Assembly: GCA_943737045.1 (NCBI GenBank)
Contig: CALSFV010000235.1
Coordinates: 887,696-951,695, forward strand
DNA from: Parapristionchus giblindavisi
Taxonomy: Eukaryota > Nematoda > Chromadorea > Rhabditida > Diplogasteridae
DNA length: 64,000 nucleotides
Reading direction: 5' to 3'
The notes under the pieces are model-generated. The model saw only the letters and a list, made by a program, of their open reading frames with translations. It made no database searches and had not been told where the DNA came from. Within the stretch, counting starts at the first letter, position 1. Each line of letters opens with the position of its first letter. This document shows, one piece after another, positions 1 to 11,852 of this stretch. A program made the translations under genes and the position numbers.

Positions 1-2944
1 TTGAGGACTTGAGGTCTGGTGGTGGTGAAGGAGAGGATGTGATTGAAAGAAGTGAAGAGAGTATGGTTGAAAGAGACCAAAGATCTGGAATAAGATAGAC
101 AAAGGCCTTTGTTTAAGAGTAGGAACATTGAACGTTGGATCATTGACCGGTCGATTGTATGAACTTATCGATATGATGATGAGAAGGAAGATCGATATTC
201 TGTGTATGCAAGAGACAAGATGGAAAGGGGAGGAAAGTAGAAGAGTGAATGGTTACCAAGTGATTTTTGTGGGTGAGGAAGGTCAGAGAAATGGGGTGGC
301 AATTTGCATATCTCCACAATATGCTAATAGTGTTTTCGAAGTAAATGGAAGGAGTGGTCGTATTATCTTGGTACGGCTAGATATCGATGGAAGGACAGTT
401 TGTGTCATATCAACTTATGCACCTCAGACGGGCTTGACTTTAGCTGTGAAGGAAGCGTTTTATGAGGAGATGGATGTAGTGATGAGATCGATAAAAGATT
501 GTGAGATTGTGATTGCGGCTGGTGATTGGAATGTACATGTTGGTAGAGAAAGGAATGGTTTTGAACGAGTGCACGGTGGACGAGGATTTGGAGTTAGAAA
601 TGGTGATGGAGAAAGGCTTCTTGAATTTGCTGATAGGCATGAACTAACGATTCAGAATACTTGCTTTAGGAAACGTATCAGTCAGTTGATCACATATTAT
701 TCTGGTAGTGTTAGAACACAGATTGATTACATTCTGTTGAGAAAGAAAGATAGAAAGAGAGTGAAGAATGTGAAAGTATTACCATCTGAGTGTGTAGCGT
801 ACCAACATAAACCAGTGGTATGTGATGTGGTGTTGAAGAATAAAGTGAATAGGAATAGAAAGCAGATTGAAAAGGGAGAGAAGAGAATAAAGTGGTGGAA
901 GTTAAGAGATGAAGATGAAAGAAGGGTATTTGAAGTGGAGGTAGCTATGAGAGGTGTTCTGCATGTTGATCCATCAGATAGAAATGAGAGTGTAGACACG
1001 GTATGGAAGAAAATTACAGACAGAATGATAGAGTGTGCGAAGAGTGTTCTTGTTGAGACTAAGGGCAGAAAAAGATGTGATAAGGAGAGTTGGTTTTGGA
1101 AAGATGAAGACGTTAAAAGAGCAATAAGAGATAAGAAAAGAGCTCTGAGCATATGGTATAAGAGAAGGAGTGTGCAGAATTGGCAGGTCTATAAGAGCAA
1201 ACGGACAGAATGCAGGAGGATAGTGTCGAAAGCAAAGATGAAAGCTTTTGATGATCTATATGACAAACTGAATAGCCCTGAAGGAGAGAAAGAAGTATAC
1301 CGTATCACGAGAGCGAGAGATAGAGAAACGAAAGATATGCATGAAGTGAAGAAGATATTGGATGGAAATGGAAATATAATTAGAGGAGAGAATGAAGTGA
1401 AAGAGAGATGGGAGGACTACTTCGATAATCTGTTAAATATGGAGAAAAAGCAGACAAGGTTGGATGAAGGGTTGCATGTGTGTGGACCTGTCATGGAATG
1501 GACTGAAATGGAGGTCAAATTTGCTCTGAACAGATGTAAATGGGGCAAAGCAATGGGTCCAGACAGGCTTCCAGTCGATTGTTGGAAGAGTATTGGAGAC
1601 TTTGGAATTGTGTGGTTGACAAGGCTGTTCAACCGTATTCTGAGAGATCGAAAGATGCCGGATATATGGAGGAAGAGTGAGATTGTCACGTTGTTCAAAG
1701 GCAAAGGCGATGTTCGTGATTGTGGCAATTACAGAGGGATAAAACTACTCTCACATACGATGAAGTTGTATGAGAGAATGCTAGACAGACGACTAAGAGA
1801 TATCATTGACCTTCATCCCTCTCAATTTGGATTCGTGTCAGGTTGTTCGACTGCAGATCCCATCTTTGCGTTAAGGATATTGGTTGATAGACACGTCGAG
1901 TATAATAGAAGTATATCTGCTGCATTCATTGATTTAGAGAAAGCCTATGATAGGACACCTCGGAGACAAATTTGGAGGTCATTGAGAGATAAGGGAGTCT
2001 CGGAAGGCTATATTGAACTGATCAAAGATACTTACGAAGATGCAAGTGCGACAATAAGAACTTCATTTGGTAACTCAAACGAGATTCCAATTCGAGTGGG
2101 AGTTCATCAGGGAAGTGCTTTGAGTCCACTACTATTTATAACGATCTTGGATAGTGTACTTGACGGAGTATTGGACGAAGCACCGAAGTTTATGATATAC
2201 GCTGATGACATCTGTTTGACAGATGAGAGTTCATTGGGTATGAGTGCGGTCCTAAGATAATGACCGATGTGGATGGAGAAGTGATAAAGAGAGTAGACCA
2301 CTTTAAGTATCTGGGATCAGTGATAGCGACAGAAGGTGATGCACAACGGGATATCGATAATAGAGTGAAGTGTGCTTGGAGTAAGTGGAAAGCTTGCAGT
2401 GGAGTATTAAGAGATAGGAGAGTAGCGATTCGAGTGAAGGGCAAAGTGTAAAAGACTGTGATTAGACCAGCACTGATGTATGGAAGTGAGACATGGCCGA
2501 TGACGGATAGACAAGAAGCAAAGTTGATGTGTACTGAGATGAGGATGATGAGATGGGCATGTGGAGTTACCCTGTCTGATAGAATAAGAAATGAAGTGCT
2601 TAGAGGAATGATGAAAGTAAGACCGATTAATGAAAAGATCCGAGAGAAATACTGAGATGGTACGGACATGTCAAGAGGAGAGATAGAGACCATGTATGCA
2701 GAAGGATGATACAATACGCGCCACAAGGAAGAAGACCAAGAGGAAGACCGAAGCTCAGATGGACGGAATTGATCAAGAAAGACTTCAAAGAACTCAAGCT
2801 GACGGAACGACACACGCTGAATCGACTACTATGGCACTCGAGGACTAATTTTCCTGACCCCGTTTAACGTGATAAGAAGAAGCCCGTACCATCCCCTTGC
2901 TTTCTTATACAGGAAAATAAATGATTTGATTTGATTTGATTTGA
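1..2944 (+). mobile_element. RTE-type non-LTR retrotransposon (LINE), decayed copy
   Basis: One LINE copy whose coding part (71-2867) has an apurinic-type endonuclease followed by a reverse transcriptase, the order of RTE-clade elements. The 3' end is a short non-coding stretch finishing in a tandem (ATTTG)n tail at about 2921-2943 rather than poly(A); short-repeat tails are typical of RTE elements. The 5' boundary is outside the window or unclear. A fold-back element starts directly after the tail. Clade assignment rests on motif order and tail, not on a search. Confidence 0.85.
71..2867 (+). pseudogene. LINE endonuclease-reverse transcriptase ORF, frameshifted
   Basis: Open from 71 without an ATG until past the RT core. 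Endonuclease signatures in order: NVGSLTG, QETRW, ISTYAPQTG, AGDWNVHVG, QIDYILL. RT signatures: GPDRLPVDCWK, NYRGIKLLSH, FIDLEKAYDR, HQGSALSPLLF and the catalytic YADD (about 2200). Just after YADD about 35 codons that normally precede the ECG...FKYLGS segment are missing and the frame changes (about 2231-2245), giving the stop at 2258-2260. The next segment has a nonsense codon TAA at 2449-2451 where a Tyr is usual (KGKV-Y-KTV). A second frameshift at about 2650 is needed to read RWYGHV and the RGRPKLRW tail, ending at 2865-2867. The element therefore cannot make full-length protein, although the endonuclease and RT palm are intact. Confidence 0.9.
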
Positions 2945-4317
2945 CAGGTCTTACCATAGTATTGTGTAAGAAAAAGAGCGACGTTTCTCAAAAATCAGAA
3001 AAATTTTATGAATTTTCTAATTCAGGCGATTTTCACATTTTGAACTATTATTTTTGTTTATTTTTTTACTTGTATGCTTTATGCAGAAAAATTGTTTTAT
3101 GTTTTTAGGAGATGGTTCGACCAATGGACTCTAAGAAACTCAGTCTATCGGATCGACAAACCATTGCTAGACGCCGCGCCATGGGCATGAAGTTGGCCCA
3201 CCTGGCTGAGCAGTACATCACGGACGTAGGGGCGATCTCCTGCTCTGCGAATCGTCCAATTCGGACAAAAATCTCTGAAAGGCTTCCCCTGACGTGTTCG
3301 ATATCGCAGATTCATCACAACGATCAGCAAGGCAAACCCGCGAAACTCCGGGGTCCGGGAACGCGCGCAAAGATTGCTCCTAGTCGTTTAACTCTTGGAA
3401 TACTCAGCTCCGAGGCATGTTAGAGCGCCCATAATGCTGCACCACCTTAGACTGGGCCACTATGAACTGCTCCTTCCTCATAATGGCCTCAGCACTTTGC
3501 AGCGGGCCGATATAGCCTGCATGGAATGCTCCCATATCATCACGAAACCACCCCAATGCTTCATATTAGGGATTTAAAACTTTTTATCGAATCTCGACCC
3601 TATAGAACGCCTCACATGGGGAATTCCGTCCGTTCCTAACATGAGAAACATGCTTTCGTCCGACCATGGTACCAATAGTCGATGAAAAGTGCCAAGTTTT
3701 CACTATGAAGCATTGGGTTTCGTGATGATATGGGAGCATTCCATGCGGGCGATATCGGCCCGCTGCAAAGTGCTGAGGCCATTATGAGGAAGGAGAAGTT
3801 CATAGTGGTCGAGTCGAAGGTGATGCAGCCGTATGGGCGCTCTAACATGCCTCGGGGCTGAGTATTCCAAGAGTAAAACGACTAGCAGCAATCTTTGCGC
3901 GAGTTCCCGGACCCAGGATTTTCGCGGGTTTGCCTTGCTGATCGTTGTGATGAATCTGCCGATCATCGAACACGTCAGGGGAAGCCTTTCAGAGATTTTT
4001 GTCCGAATTGGACGATTCGCAGAGCAGGAGATCGCCCCTACGTCCGTGATGTACTGCTCAGCCAGGTGGGCCAACTTCATGCCCATGGCGCGGCGTCTAG
4101 CAATGGTTTGTCGATCCGATAGACTGAGTTTCTTAGAGTCCATTGGTCGAACCATCTCCTAAAAACATAAAACAATTTTTCTGCATAAAGCATACAAGTA
4201 AAAAAATAAACAAAAATAATAGTTCAAAATGTGAAAATCGCCTGAATTAGAAAAAATTTTTTTCTGATTTTTGAGAAACGTCGCTCTTTTTCATACACAA
4301 TACTATGATCAGACCTG
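2945..4317. mobile_element. Fold-back element made of Tc1-like transposase pieces
   Basis: The first ~620 bp (2945-3568) recur inverted at about 3704-4317, around a 135-bp spacer. Ends read CAGGTCTTACCATAGTATTG and its inverse. Each arm holds a transposase N-terminus (DSKKLSLSDRQTIARRR) reading inward. Each arm also holds, on the opposite strand, a central catalytic segment (GAFHAGDIGPLQS). The spacer retains a DPIERLTWG piece resembling the DLNPIE-W region of Tc1-like proteins. No TA flank is preserved. The family is assigned from these motifs. Confidence 0.75.
3723..3881 (+). pseudogene. Tc1-like transposase catalytic-core fragment
   Basis: Reads VMIW, then after a one-base loss GAFHAGDIGPLQS...MRKEKF, ending PRG-stop-VFQE-stop-ND. 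This matches the Tc1 pattern VWGCF...GVGPL...WVFQQDND, with Trp and the second catalytic Asp replaced by stop codons. It lies opposite in strand to the transposase N-terminus of the same arm. The inverted twin is at about 3420-3560 on the minus strand. Decayed. Confidence 0.65.
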
Positions 4318-4975
4318 TGCGCACAACATATCAAAAAATTAGGCTGATTGGTTGCCTACAAGCATAGTCACATTGAAAAATGTACTTTTTGGTATACTTT
4401 TGCACGGTACTGTACATAGAAGACATCTGGCTGTTGAACAGAATACAAACTATCCTGAGCAGGTACTTCCTGTACCTCGAAAAATGAGAAAAATAAATTT
4501 TCGAAATTTTTCAAAATTAAACCGATCGGGCTCATACTCGACCAGATTTTGTGCCAAACATGGGCTATTACCTCTGCCACGTTTCGAGCCTGCAGCTTCA
4601 CTGAACACAAAGTTATGACATTTTTGCCCAAATTCAAGGGTGTCGAAAATTTCGATTTTATCATAGGAATGAATTAGCTTGAATGGATACCGTAGGGGAT
4701 TCTACTCCTCAGTAAATGTTGTTCATGCACTGTTAAGAATAAGTCTCAGAAAAATCCAGCTGAGGAAATAATTATCGTTGAGTAAGTACAGAGGGGTTCC
4801 AGGACCACTACACAATAGTACGACGACGAATCACAGCAACGGGAGTAGGACATGATGCACACTAGTACTATAGTATCCTGCCAAAACATGAGCCCGATTG
4901 CTCATCTGAGTCAAAAGTTATGACAATACAAAGTTTTTGACGAAGACTTTTGGCTGCTACTGTAGTTTTAAGTGT
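4318..4975. other. Degraded repeat-derived spacer with a solo Tc1-type end
   Basis: No gene is visible. At 4370-4415 sits GTACTTTTTGGTATACTTTT followed by CGGTACTGTA, the inverted end of the Tc1-like element found complete at 19680-21292. This is an isolated terminal fragment. The rest shows no supported feature. Confidence 0.5.
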
Positions 4976-7032
4976 TTAAGAGGCCTGTTCCCTAAGACTC
5001 GATCATATTCGACCACCCCCCGGACACGTGCGCTAGCAATGAGAACTGGGGGCCCATATTTGGTTGTTAGGAGTGTCATCGGCCCATATTACACAAAAAA
5101 GTAGAGTCCATACTTGGGTGTTAGGAGTGTCATCGGCCCTTATTAAACAAAACAGCTGAAATTTCCTGTTTGTGCCCTCAGGCTATTAGAAAAATTAATT
5201 TCAAAAATAAACTTTTAAAAATCATAATTTCTCAAATAGTTGAGATGAAGTCTAAATACCATTTGCGATGCGTTTAGGGTGCACAGTGCTTGCTAATTCA
5301 CTATTAGCATCGAATGTGCGTTGATTCCTAAACCACTTTTTTTACTCAAAATTTTGGTTTTTTCTGAAAAATCATCGATTTTTGTAGCCGCTGACAATCA
5401 TTTCCGACAAGGTAGTGTAGCCTAAGCAATTCTGCATCGATCTCACTTAAAAATAGGTTCTTCCCGTTAGACCATTTTTGCGAATTTTTCGCTCGAACTT
5501 CCGTCATAGATGGTTTTCCCGAACAAATGCTGCATTTTCCAAACAATTGGTGCGGAATTGTGGTACACTCAAAGTTTAGAGGTGAGACGAGTAAAATGAC
5601 ACAATAATCCCATCACTTGGATCAATTTGAAAATTTCGATTTTCATGACCCCCCGGGTCGGACCATGACATGGTCTGAAAATTTCAAAATTTCTCAAGTT
5701 TGAAATATTTTCATTTATGTGGCTTATTGTGAAGTACTAATGATGTGAATAATATTCAGCCAATGCTCAATGGCTGATCTCTCCTTTCAACCATTTTTTC
5801 GAAAAATTTTATTCTGATAGCGTGCGAAAAATCAGAATTGTGTTTGAATCAGTTTCCAACTTGCTTTCCGTAACATTCTGTCTTAGTACTTTGCAATGTA
5901 CATAATCAATATGAAAATCGTTTATTTTCGAAAATTCATATTTTTTTTTGCCATAACCCCGGGTCATGAAAATCGATTTTTCAAAAGTGAGCCGAATGCC
6001 GGGATTCCAGTTCTACTATGTTTACTCATCATGAAACTTCACATTGGCATTGTCATTTGCTCATTGTCGCAGCATTCGAGTCGACAAACTGCAATAATTC
6101 AGAAATTTACCGTGAAAGTAGGCACTCAAATTGAATTTTTTTGACTTTTCGAAAATAAACGATTTTCATATTGATTATGTACATTGTAAAGTACTAAGAC
6201 AGAGTATTACAGAAAGCAAGTTGGAAACTGGTTCAAACACAATTCTGATTTTTCGCACGCATTCAGAACGAAAATTTTCGAAAAAAATGGTTGAAAGGAG
6301 AGATTAGCCATTGAGCATTGGCTGAATATTATTCACATCATTAGTACTTCACAATAAGCCGCATAAATGAAAACATTTCAAATTCAAGAAATTTTGAAAT
6401 TTTCGGATCATGGTCCCGGGGGGTCATGAAAATCGAAATTTTCAAATTGATCCAAGTGATGGGATTATTGTGTCATTTTACTCGTCTCACCTCTAAACTT
6501 TGAGTGTACCACAATTCCGCACCAATTGTTTGGAAAATGCAGCATTTGTTCGGAAAAACCATCTATGACGGAAGTTCGAGCGAAAAATTCGCAAAAATGG
6601 TCTAACGGGAAGAACCTAGTTTTAAGTGAAATCGATGCAGAATTTCTTAGGCTACAATACCTGATCGGAAATGTTTGTCAGCGGCTACAACAATCGATGA
6701 TTTGTCCGGAAAAACCACAATTTTGAGTCAAAAAAGTGGTTTAGGAATCAACGCACATTCGATGCTAATAGTGAATTAGCAAGCACTGTGCACCCTAAAC
6801 GCATCGCAAATGGTATTTAGACTTCATCTCAACTATTTGAGAAATTATGATTTTTAAAAGTTTATTTTTGAAATTATTTTTTCTAACAGCCTGAGGGCAC
6901 AAACAGGAAATTTCAGCTGTTTTGTGTAATAAGGGCCGATGACACTCCTAACACCCAAGTATGGACTCCCTGTTCTCATTGCTAGCGCACGTGTCCGGGG
7001 GGTGGTCGAATCTTAACGGCCATCTCTCTTAA
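4976..7032. mobile_element. Giant TTAA-bounded palindromic element, copy P1
   Basis: About 2.06 kb, with arms of roughly 1 kb that are inverted copies (for example ATTTCCTGTTTGTGCCCTCA near 5162 and its inverse near 6900; GACACGTGCGCTAGC near 5023 and its inverse near 6988). TTAA occurs exactly at both ends (4976-4979, 7029-7032). Each arm carries a similar 66-codon ORF (5346-5546 minus; 6526-6726 plus). A ~52-bp segment in the left arm is tandemly repeated (5048-5150). No transposase is recognisable. A non-autonomous element is likely. Confidence 0.7.
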
Positions 7033-9251
7033 GAGACCGGCTCGGTAAGACTCGAGCATTTTGACCCCCTGCCGGACATTCGCCAAGACTTTCGATCTGG
7101 GGCTCAATACTTTCATCATAGACACATACCGGGGGGAGACCGATGGAAGTTATAGTGAAAATGCCCTTAGGCTCAAACCCGGCTCACATATGTCACATAA
7201 AGTAAAAAATTGAAAAATTCATAACTTTTCAATCGTGATAGCTAGGACTTTTATTTCTTTTTAATGGTGAATAACATGTCACTCTTATAAAGACAGCTGA
7301 GCAATAATATCATATCGTTCTGAATATGTTTTTCGTGTTTGATTTTCATATTTTTCTTCTTCTACCCTCGTTGAATAGATTCTGCAAGTAATGACATAGT
7401 GCATATTGTAGCCCTGACGATTGTGTACATGGTGGTCACATTCCCTTGGCCAGCCAACATTTAGCAGGCATCGAGAATTGCAACCAAATGTGAGAAATCT
7501 GAAAATTGCAAAAATCGAAAATTAAATTTCTTGCAATTCGCAGGAGTAAGAGTTAGCTTCATAATGTCATTTTACTCGTAGTGATGCGCATACACAGAAA
7601 AAAATATACAAATAGACTCAGGCTACATTTTTAAAAAATTTCAAAAATAACTATTTTATTTATATTTTTTCAACCCCCACATTGAATCAACCGTCAAGGC
7701 AAGTTGATTCATATGGCGGATGGTAGCTGATGCATGTACGTTTGCGAAAACAACTGCCACGTAAAGAATCGTCGTTTCGCAGATCTCGAAATTATTTATT
7801 TTAATTATCAAACTTGAAAATTTATATGTTTATTTCATATAAATCGGTTGGAAGGTGGCGTATGACAACCAATGTTGTACCATTGTTATCAGTAGAAGTA
7901 TACGCTATTGTACCACAGTAATCGTCAGGAATCGAGAACTGATTTTTTTTTCACTCGAACCATGATTTTCAACCATGACCCCGGGTTCATGGTTGAGAAT
8001 GGCTGAGGTCGAAAAATTCATGATGATCCCAGACCAAATACTATGTGGCATTATATCAACAGTGGGCCAACTTTTATTTTTCTGGATACCGTAACCCGAA
8101 CTACCGTAATAGTAATGCACGCACCTGAATTTTCCACGAATTTCACTACATTATTATAGGATACGTTAGCTAGATTACGGTAATTCTAGCTATGGTATCC
8201 ATAAAAATAAAAGTTGGCCCACTGTTGATATAATGCCACATAGTATTTGGTCTGGGATCATCATGAATTTTTCGACCTCAGCCATTCTCAACCATGAACC
8301 CGGGGTCATGGTTGAAAATCATGGTTCGAGTGAAAAAAAATCAGTTCTCGATTCCTGACGATTACTGTGGTACAATAGCGTATACTTCTACTGATAACGA
8401 AGGTACAACTTTGGTTGCCATACACCACCTTCCAACCGATTTATATGAAAGAAACATATAAATATTCAAGTTTAAAAATTTTAAAAAAATAATTTCGAGA
8501 TCTGCGAAACGACGATTCTTCACGTGGCAGTTGTTTTCGCAAACGTACATGCATCAGCTACCATCCGCCATATGAATCAACTTGCCTTGACGGTTGATTC
8601 AATGTGGGGGTTGAAAAAATATTAATAAAATAATTATTTTTGAAATTTTTTTAAAATGTAGCCTGAGTCTATTTGTATATTTTTTTCTGTGTATGCGCAT
8701 CACTACGAGTAAAATGACGTTATGAAGCTAACTCTTACTCCTGCGAATTGCAAGAAATTTAATTTTCGATTTTTGCAATTTTCAGATTTCTCACATTTGG
8801 TTGCAATTCTCGATGCCTGCGAAATGTTGGCTGGCCAAGGGAATGTGACCACCATGTACACAATCGTCAGGGCTACAATATGCACTATGTCATTACTTGC
8901 AGAATCTATTCAACGAGGATAGAAGAAGAAAAATATGAAAATCAAACACGAAAAAACATATTCAGAACGATATGATATTATTGCTCAGCTGTCTTTATAA
9001 GAGTGCATGACATGTTATTCACCATTAAAAAGAAATAAAAGTCCTAGCTATCACGATTGAAAAGTTATGATTTTTTCAATTTTTTACTTTATGTGACATA
9101 TGCGAGCCGGGTTTGAGCCTAAGGGCATTTTCACTATAACTTTCATCGGTCTCCCCCCGGTATGTGTCTATGATGAAAGTATTGAGCCACAGATCGAAAG
9201 TCTTGGCGAATGTCCGGACCATGCATGAGTCTTACCGAGCCGGTCTCTTAA
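7029..9251. mobile_element. Giant TTAA-bounded palindromic element, copy P2
   Basis: About 2.22 kb. Left end GAGACCGGCTCGGTAAGACT and right end inverse are near-perfect, and arms of ~1.05 kb match with few differences around a centre near 8090-8190. It shares its left TTAA (7029-7032) with P1 and ends in TTAA at 9248-9251. Its ends resemble those of 15869-19677, but its interior differs from P1 and P4. The ORFs on either strand are mirror images and are not evidence of coding. Confidence 0.7.
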
Positions 9252-9254
9252 GTA

Positions 9255-10970
9255 TTAAGAGAGACGGTCGTTAAGACTCGACCACCCCCCGGACACGTGC
9301 GCTAGCAATGAGAACTGGGGGCCCATATTTGGTTGTTAGGAGTGTCATCGGCCCTTATTAAACAAAACAGCTGAAATTTCCTGTTTGTGCCCTCAGGCTA
9401 TTAGAAAAATTAACTTAAGTGCGAAAAAGTTTAAAAATCATAATTTTTCAAATGGTTGAGATGAAATCTAAATATCATTTGCGATGCGTCAAGGGTGCAC
9501 AGAGCTTGCTAATTCACTATTAGCATCGAATGTGCGTTGATTCCTAAACCACTTTTTTTTACTCAAAATTTTGTATTTTTCCGGAGAAATTATCGCTTGT
9601 TGTAGATTGCTGCAAAGATTTCCGACCAGGTATTGTAGCCTAAGCAATTCTGCATTGATTTCAGTTAAAACCGGGTTATTCCCGTTAGACCATCTAGCCG
9701 AAATTTTCGCTCGAATTTCCGTAATCGATGGTTTTCCCGAACAAATGTATTTTCCAAACGTATTTTCCAAAGCAAATGACAATGACAATGTGAAGTTTCA
9801 TGATGAGTAAACATAGTAGAACTAAAATCCCAGCATTCAGCTTTCTTTTGAAAAAATCGATTTCAATGATTGTGTTAGGCATGTCCAATGTGCACTTAAA
9901 CACTATTGAGATTAATTTTAAAGAAGGGGACCCACGAGATTTGCAGTGCACTATTGACAAGAAGATCATGGGGCATAGGAAGTGGCATTATGTTCTCTAT
10001 TAAATATGAGCGAATGGGTGCATAGAGCGTGCAGCTCAGTGGTTAGTAGTTAGCGCTAGTAACCGCGCTACGTGGGTTCGATTCTCGTTTGCAATTTTCT
10101 TTATATGCATCCTTCAAATTCAAAAACTCGCGCCTTTCCCTGGGGGATCAATGAACTTTATGCTCGGATTACGACATTCCTGTGCACCTAAAATTTTAGA
10201 GAAAATTGTTTTTGTATGCAGGGAGATGTGATCTACAGTTCTGCCTGGCCAGTTTAGTCACGAAAAAACTCGTGGGTCCCCTTCTTTAAGCAATTCCTAG
10301 ACTGATTTTTTTACCCGAATTTTCGGTTTTTTTTCGATTTCTTGGCATCTCAATTTCAATTCCGCAAAAGTTCTCTAGTATATCCATGTAGCCCAACAAC
10401 TAGTGCATGTAACCCTGCTAGGCGGAAATCGATCTTGGATTGCGCGTGTCGGAAAAAATCGGTCTGAGTGTTTCCAACTTGACTCAGAAGCGTTATTTCA
10501 TGATTTTTTGCTCTATTTTCCAAACGATTAGTGCGGAATTGTGGTCTACTCAAAGTTAAGAGGTGAGACGAGTAAAATGCACAAGAAGCCCATCACTTGA
10601 ATCAATTTGAAAATTTCGATTTTCATGACCACGGGGTCATGGTCGAAAATTTCAAAATTTCTCAAGTTTGAAATGTTTTCATTTATGTGGCTTCTTGTGA
10701 AGTACTAATGATGTGAATAATATTAAGCCAATGCTCAATGGCTGATCTCTACTTTCAACCATTTCTCGAAAAGTTTCATGTTGAAAAAAAATCGAGTTTT
10801 CAAACTTGGAACCCACCTGGCACGCAGCGTTCCACTGCTAGGGCCACTTTGGGTACCATTTTGTAATGTGGGCCCAAGGTACCCTACACCCATAAAGTAC
10901 AGTGGCCTGAATCAAAATTCTTGGCGAAATGTCCGGACAATGCTCGAGTCTTACAGATCCGAGCTCTTAA
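9255..10970. mobile_element. Rearranged TTAA-bounded element, copy P3
   Basis: Starts at TTAA 9255-9258 with GAGAGACGGTCG and runs like the P1/P4 left arm to about 9860 (including the conserved small ORF, 9489-9788 minus). A segment at 10500-10780 matches the same arm in direct, not inverted, orientation. The right end (10890-10970) resembles the P2 end and finishes at TTAA 10967-10970. A separate repeat (9918-10290) is inserted. The copy looks scrambled. Confidence 0.55.
9918..10290 (+). mobile_element. Insertion with inverted ends carrying a tRNA-like SINE module
   Basis: Bounded by AAAGAAGGGGACCCACGAG (9922-9940) and its exact inverse (10270-10288). Inside, 10027-10085 has an A-box-like CAGCTCAGTGGTTAG, an anticodon-like hairpin (AGCGC...GCGCT) and a B-box GGGTTCGATTC. 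The downstream motif TCGCGCCTTTCCCTG matches the SINE-like copies near 42.1 and 55.95 kb (TCGCGCCTTTGCCTG). Confidence 0.55.
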
Positions 10971-11852
10971 GTACTACATTCAAAGAGTAGTAGTAGTGAC
11001 TTGCTAACTACCAGAACGGACGGTGTAATTGATAGCGAATGACTAAGGAGAGATAGATAGCACAAACATACACTTTAAAATGCGACAAAACTTATAAATC
11101 AAACTACAGTATCGGCCAAAAGTCATGGGACGCTTTTTCATTATTTTATAATTTTTGATCCTGGAAAGCAATCAAGCTCATCTTTTGAGTCAATGTAGAG
11201 AATTTATCAAGGATTATTACCATGATGTGTTGGTGTAATTAACTTAGTTAATTTTTGCGTAGTAATGACGCTACCGAAGTACACTTTTTGGAAAATTCCC
11301 ATTTCTTTAGTGAAAAGCCCTGTTCTTCGGGAACACTGTGAGAGTGGAGACCCCCACTAGAGCTGTACAGTCAAACAATCCGGAATGGCTCCGACTCCAA
11401 TTTCAAGCTGTGGCAGGGTTGCAACTTTGACTTCCAAAATTTATAACTCGGCTTCTGGATGTGATAGCGACCCGTTCTAAGCGCCAAAATGATGCTAGTG
11501 GCGAGTGATGTTTATCCCGGAATATGGTAGTCATAGCTCGTCATTAGCCCTCAGGGAGTAAAAAAAATTTTTTTGGAAGGACTGATTTTGACACCCTACC
11601 GTTCAGAGGTCAGGTCTCCTAAAATTATGATTTCAGCGCATGCAGCTTTGCAATGCATCATATATGTATTTCCCTTATTTTGGTTAATTTCCGATTCCTT
11701 TCAGACCCGAAGCAAACTTTATGCTGAGGTCTACTCTCATTATCATTCTTACCTGAAACGCACATAAAGATATTATTATTATATACTCGATGCTTGCTTT
11801 TGCTCTTTCTCTATTACTGCTCTCGCCCCTGGGCCTCTATTGATAAATTCTC

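Noticed and set aside
727..1152. Antisense 141-codon ORF in the LINE (also 2190-2813)
   Set aside because: Shadow frames of the real reverse transcriptase ORF.
7031..9249. Protein genes inside palindrome P2
   Set aside because: ORFs occur as mirror pairs in the two arms, are short, and match no motif I know.
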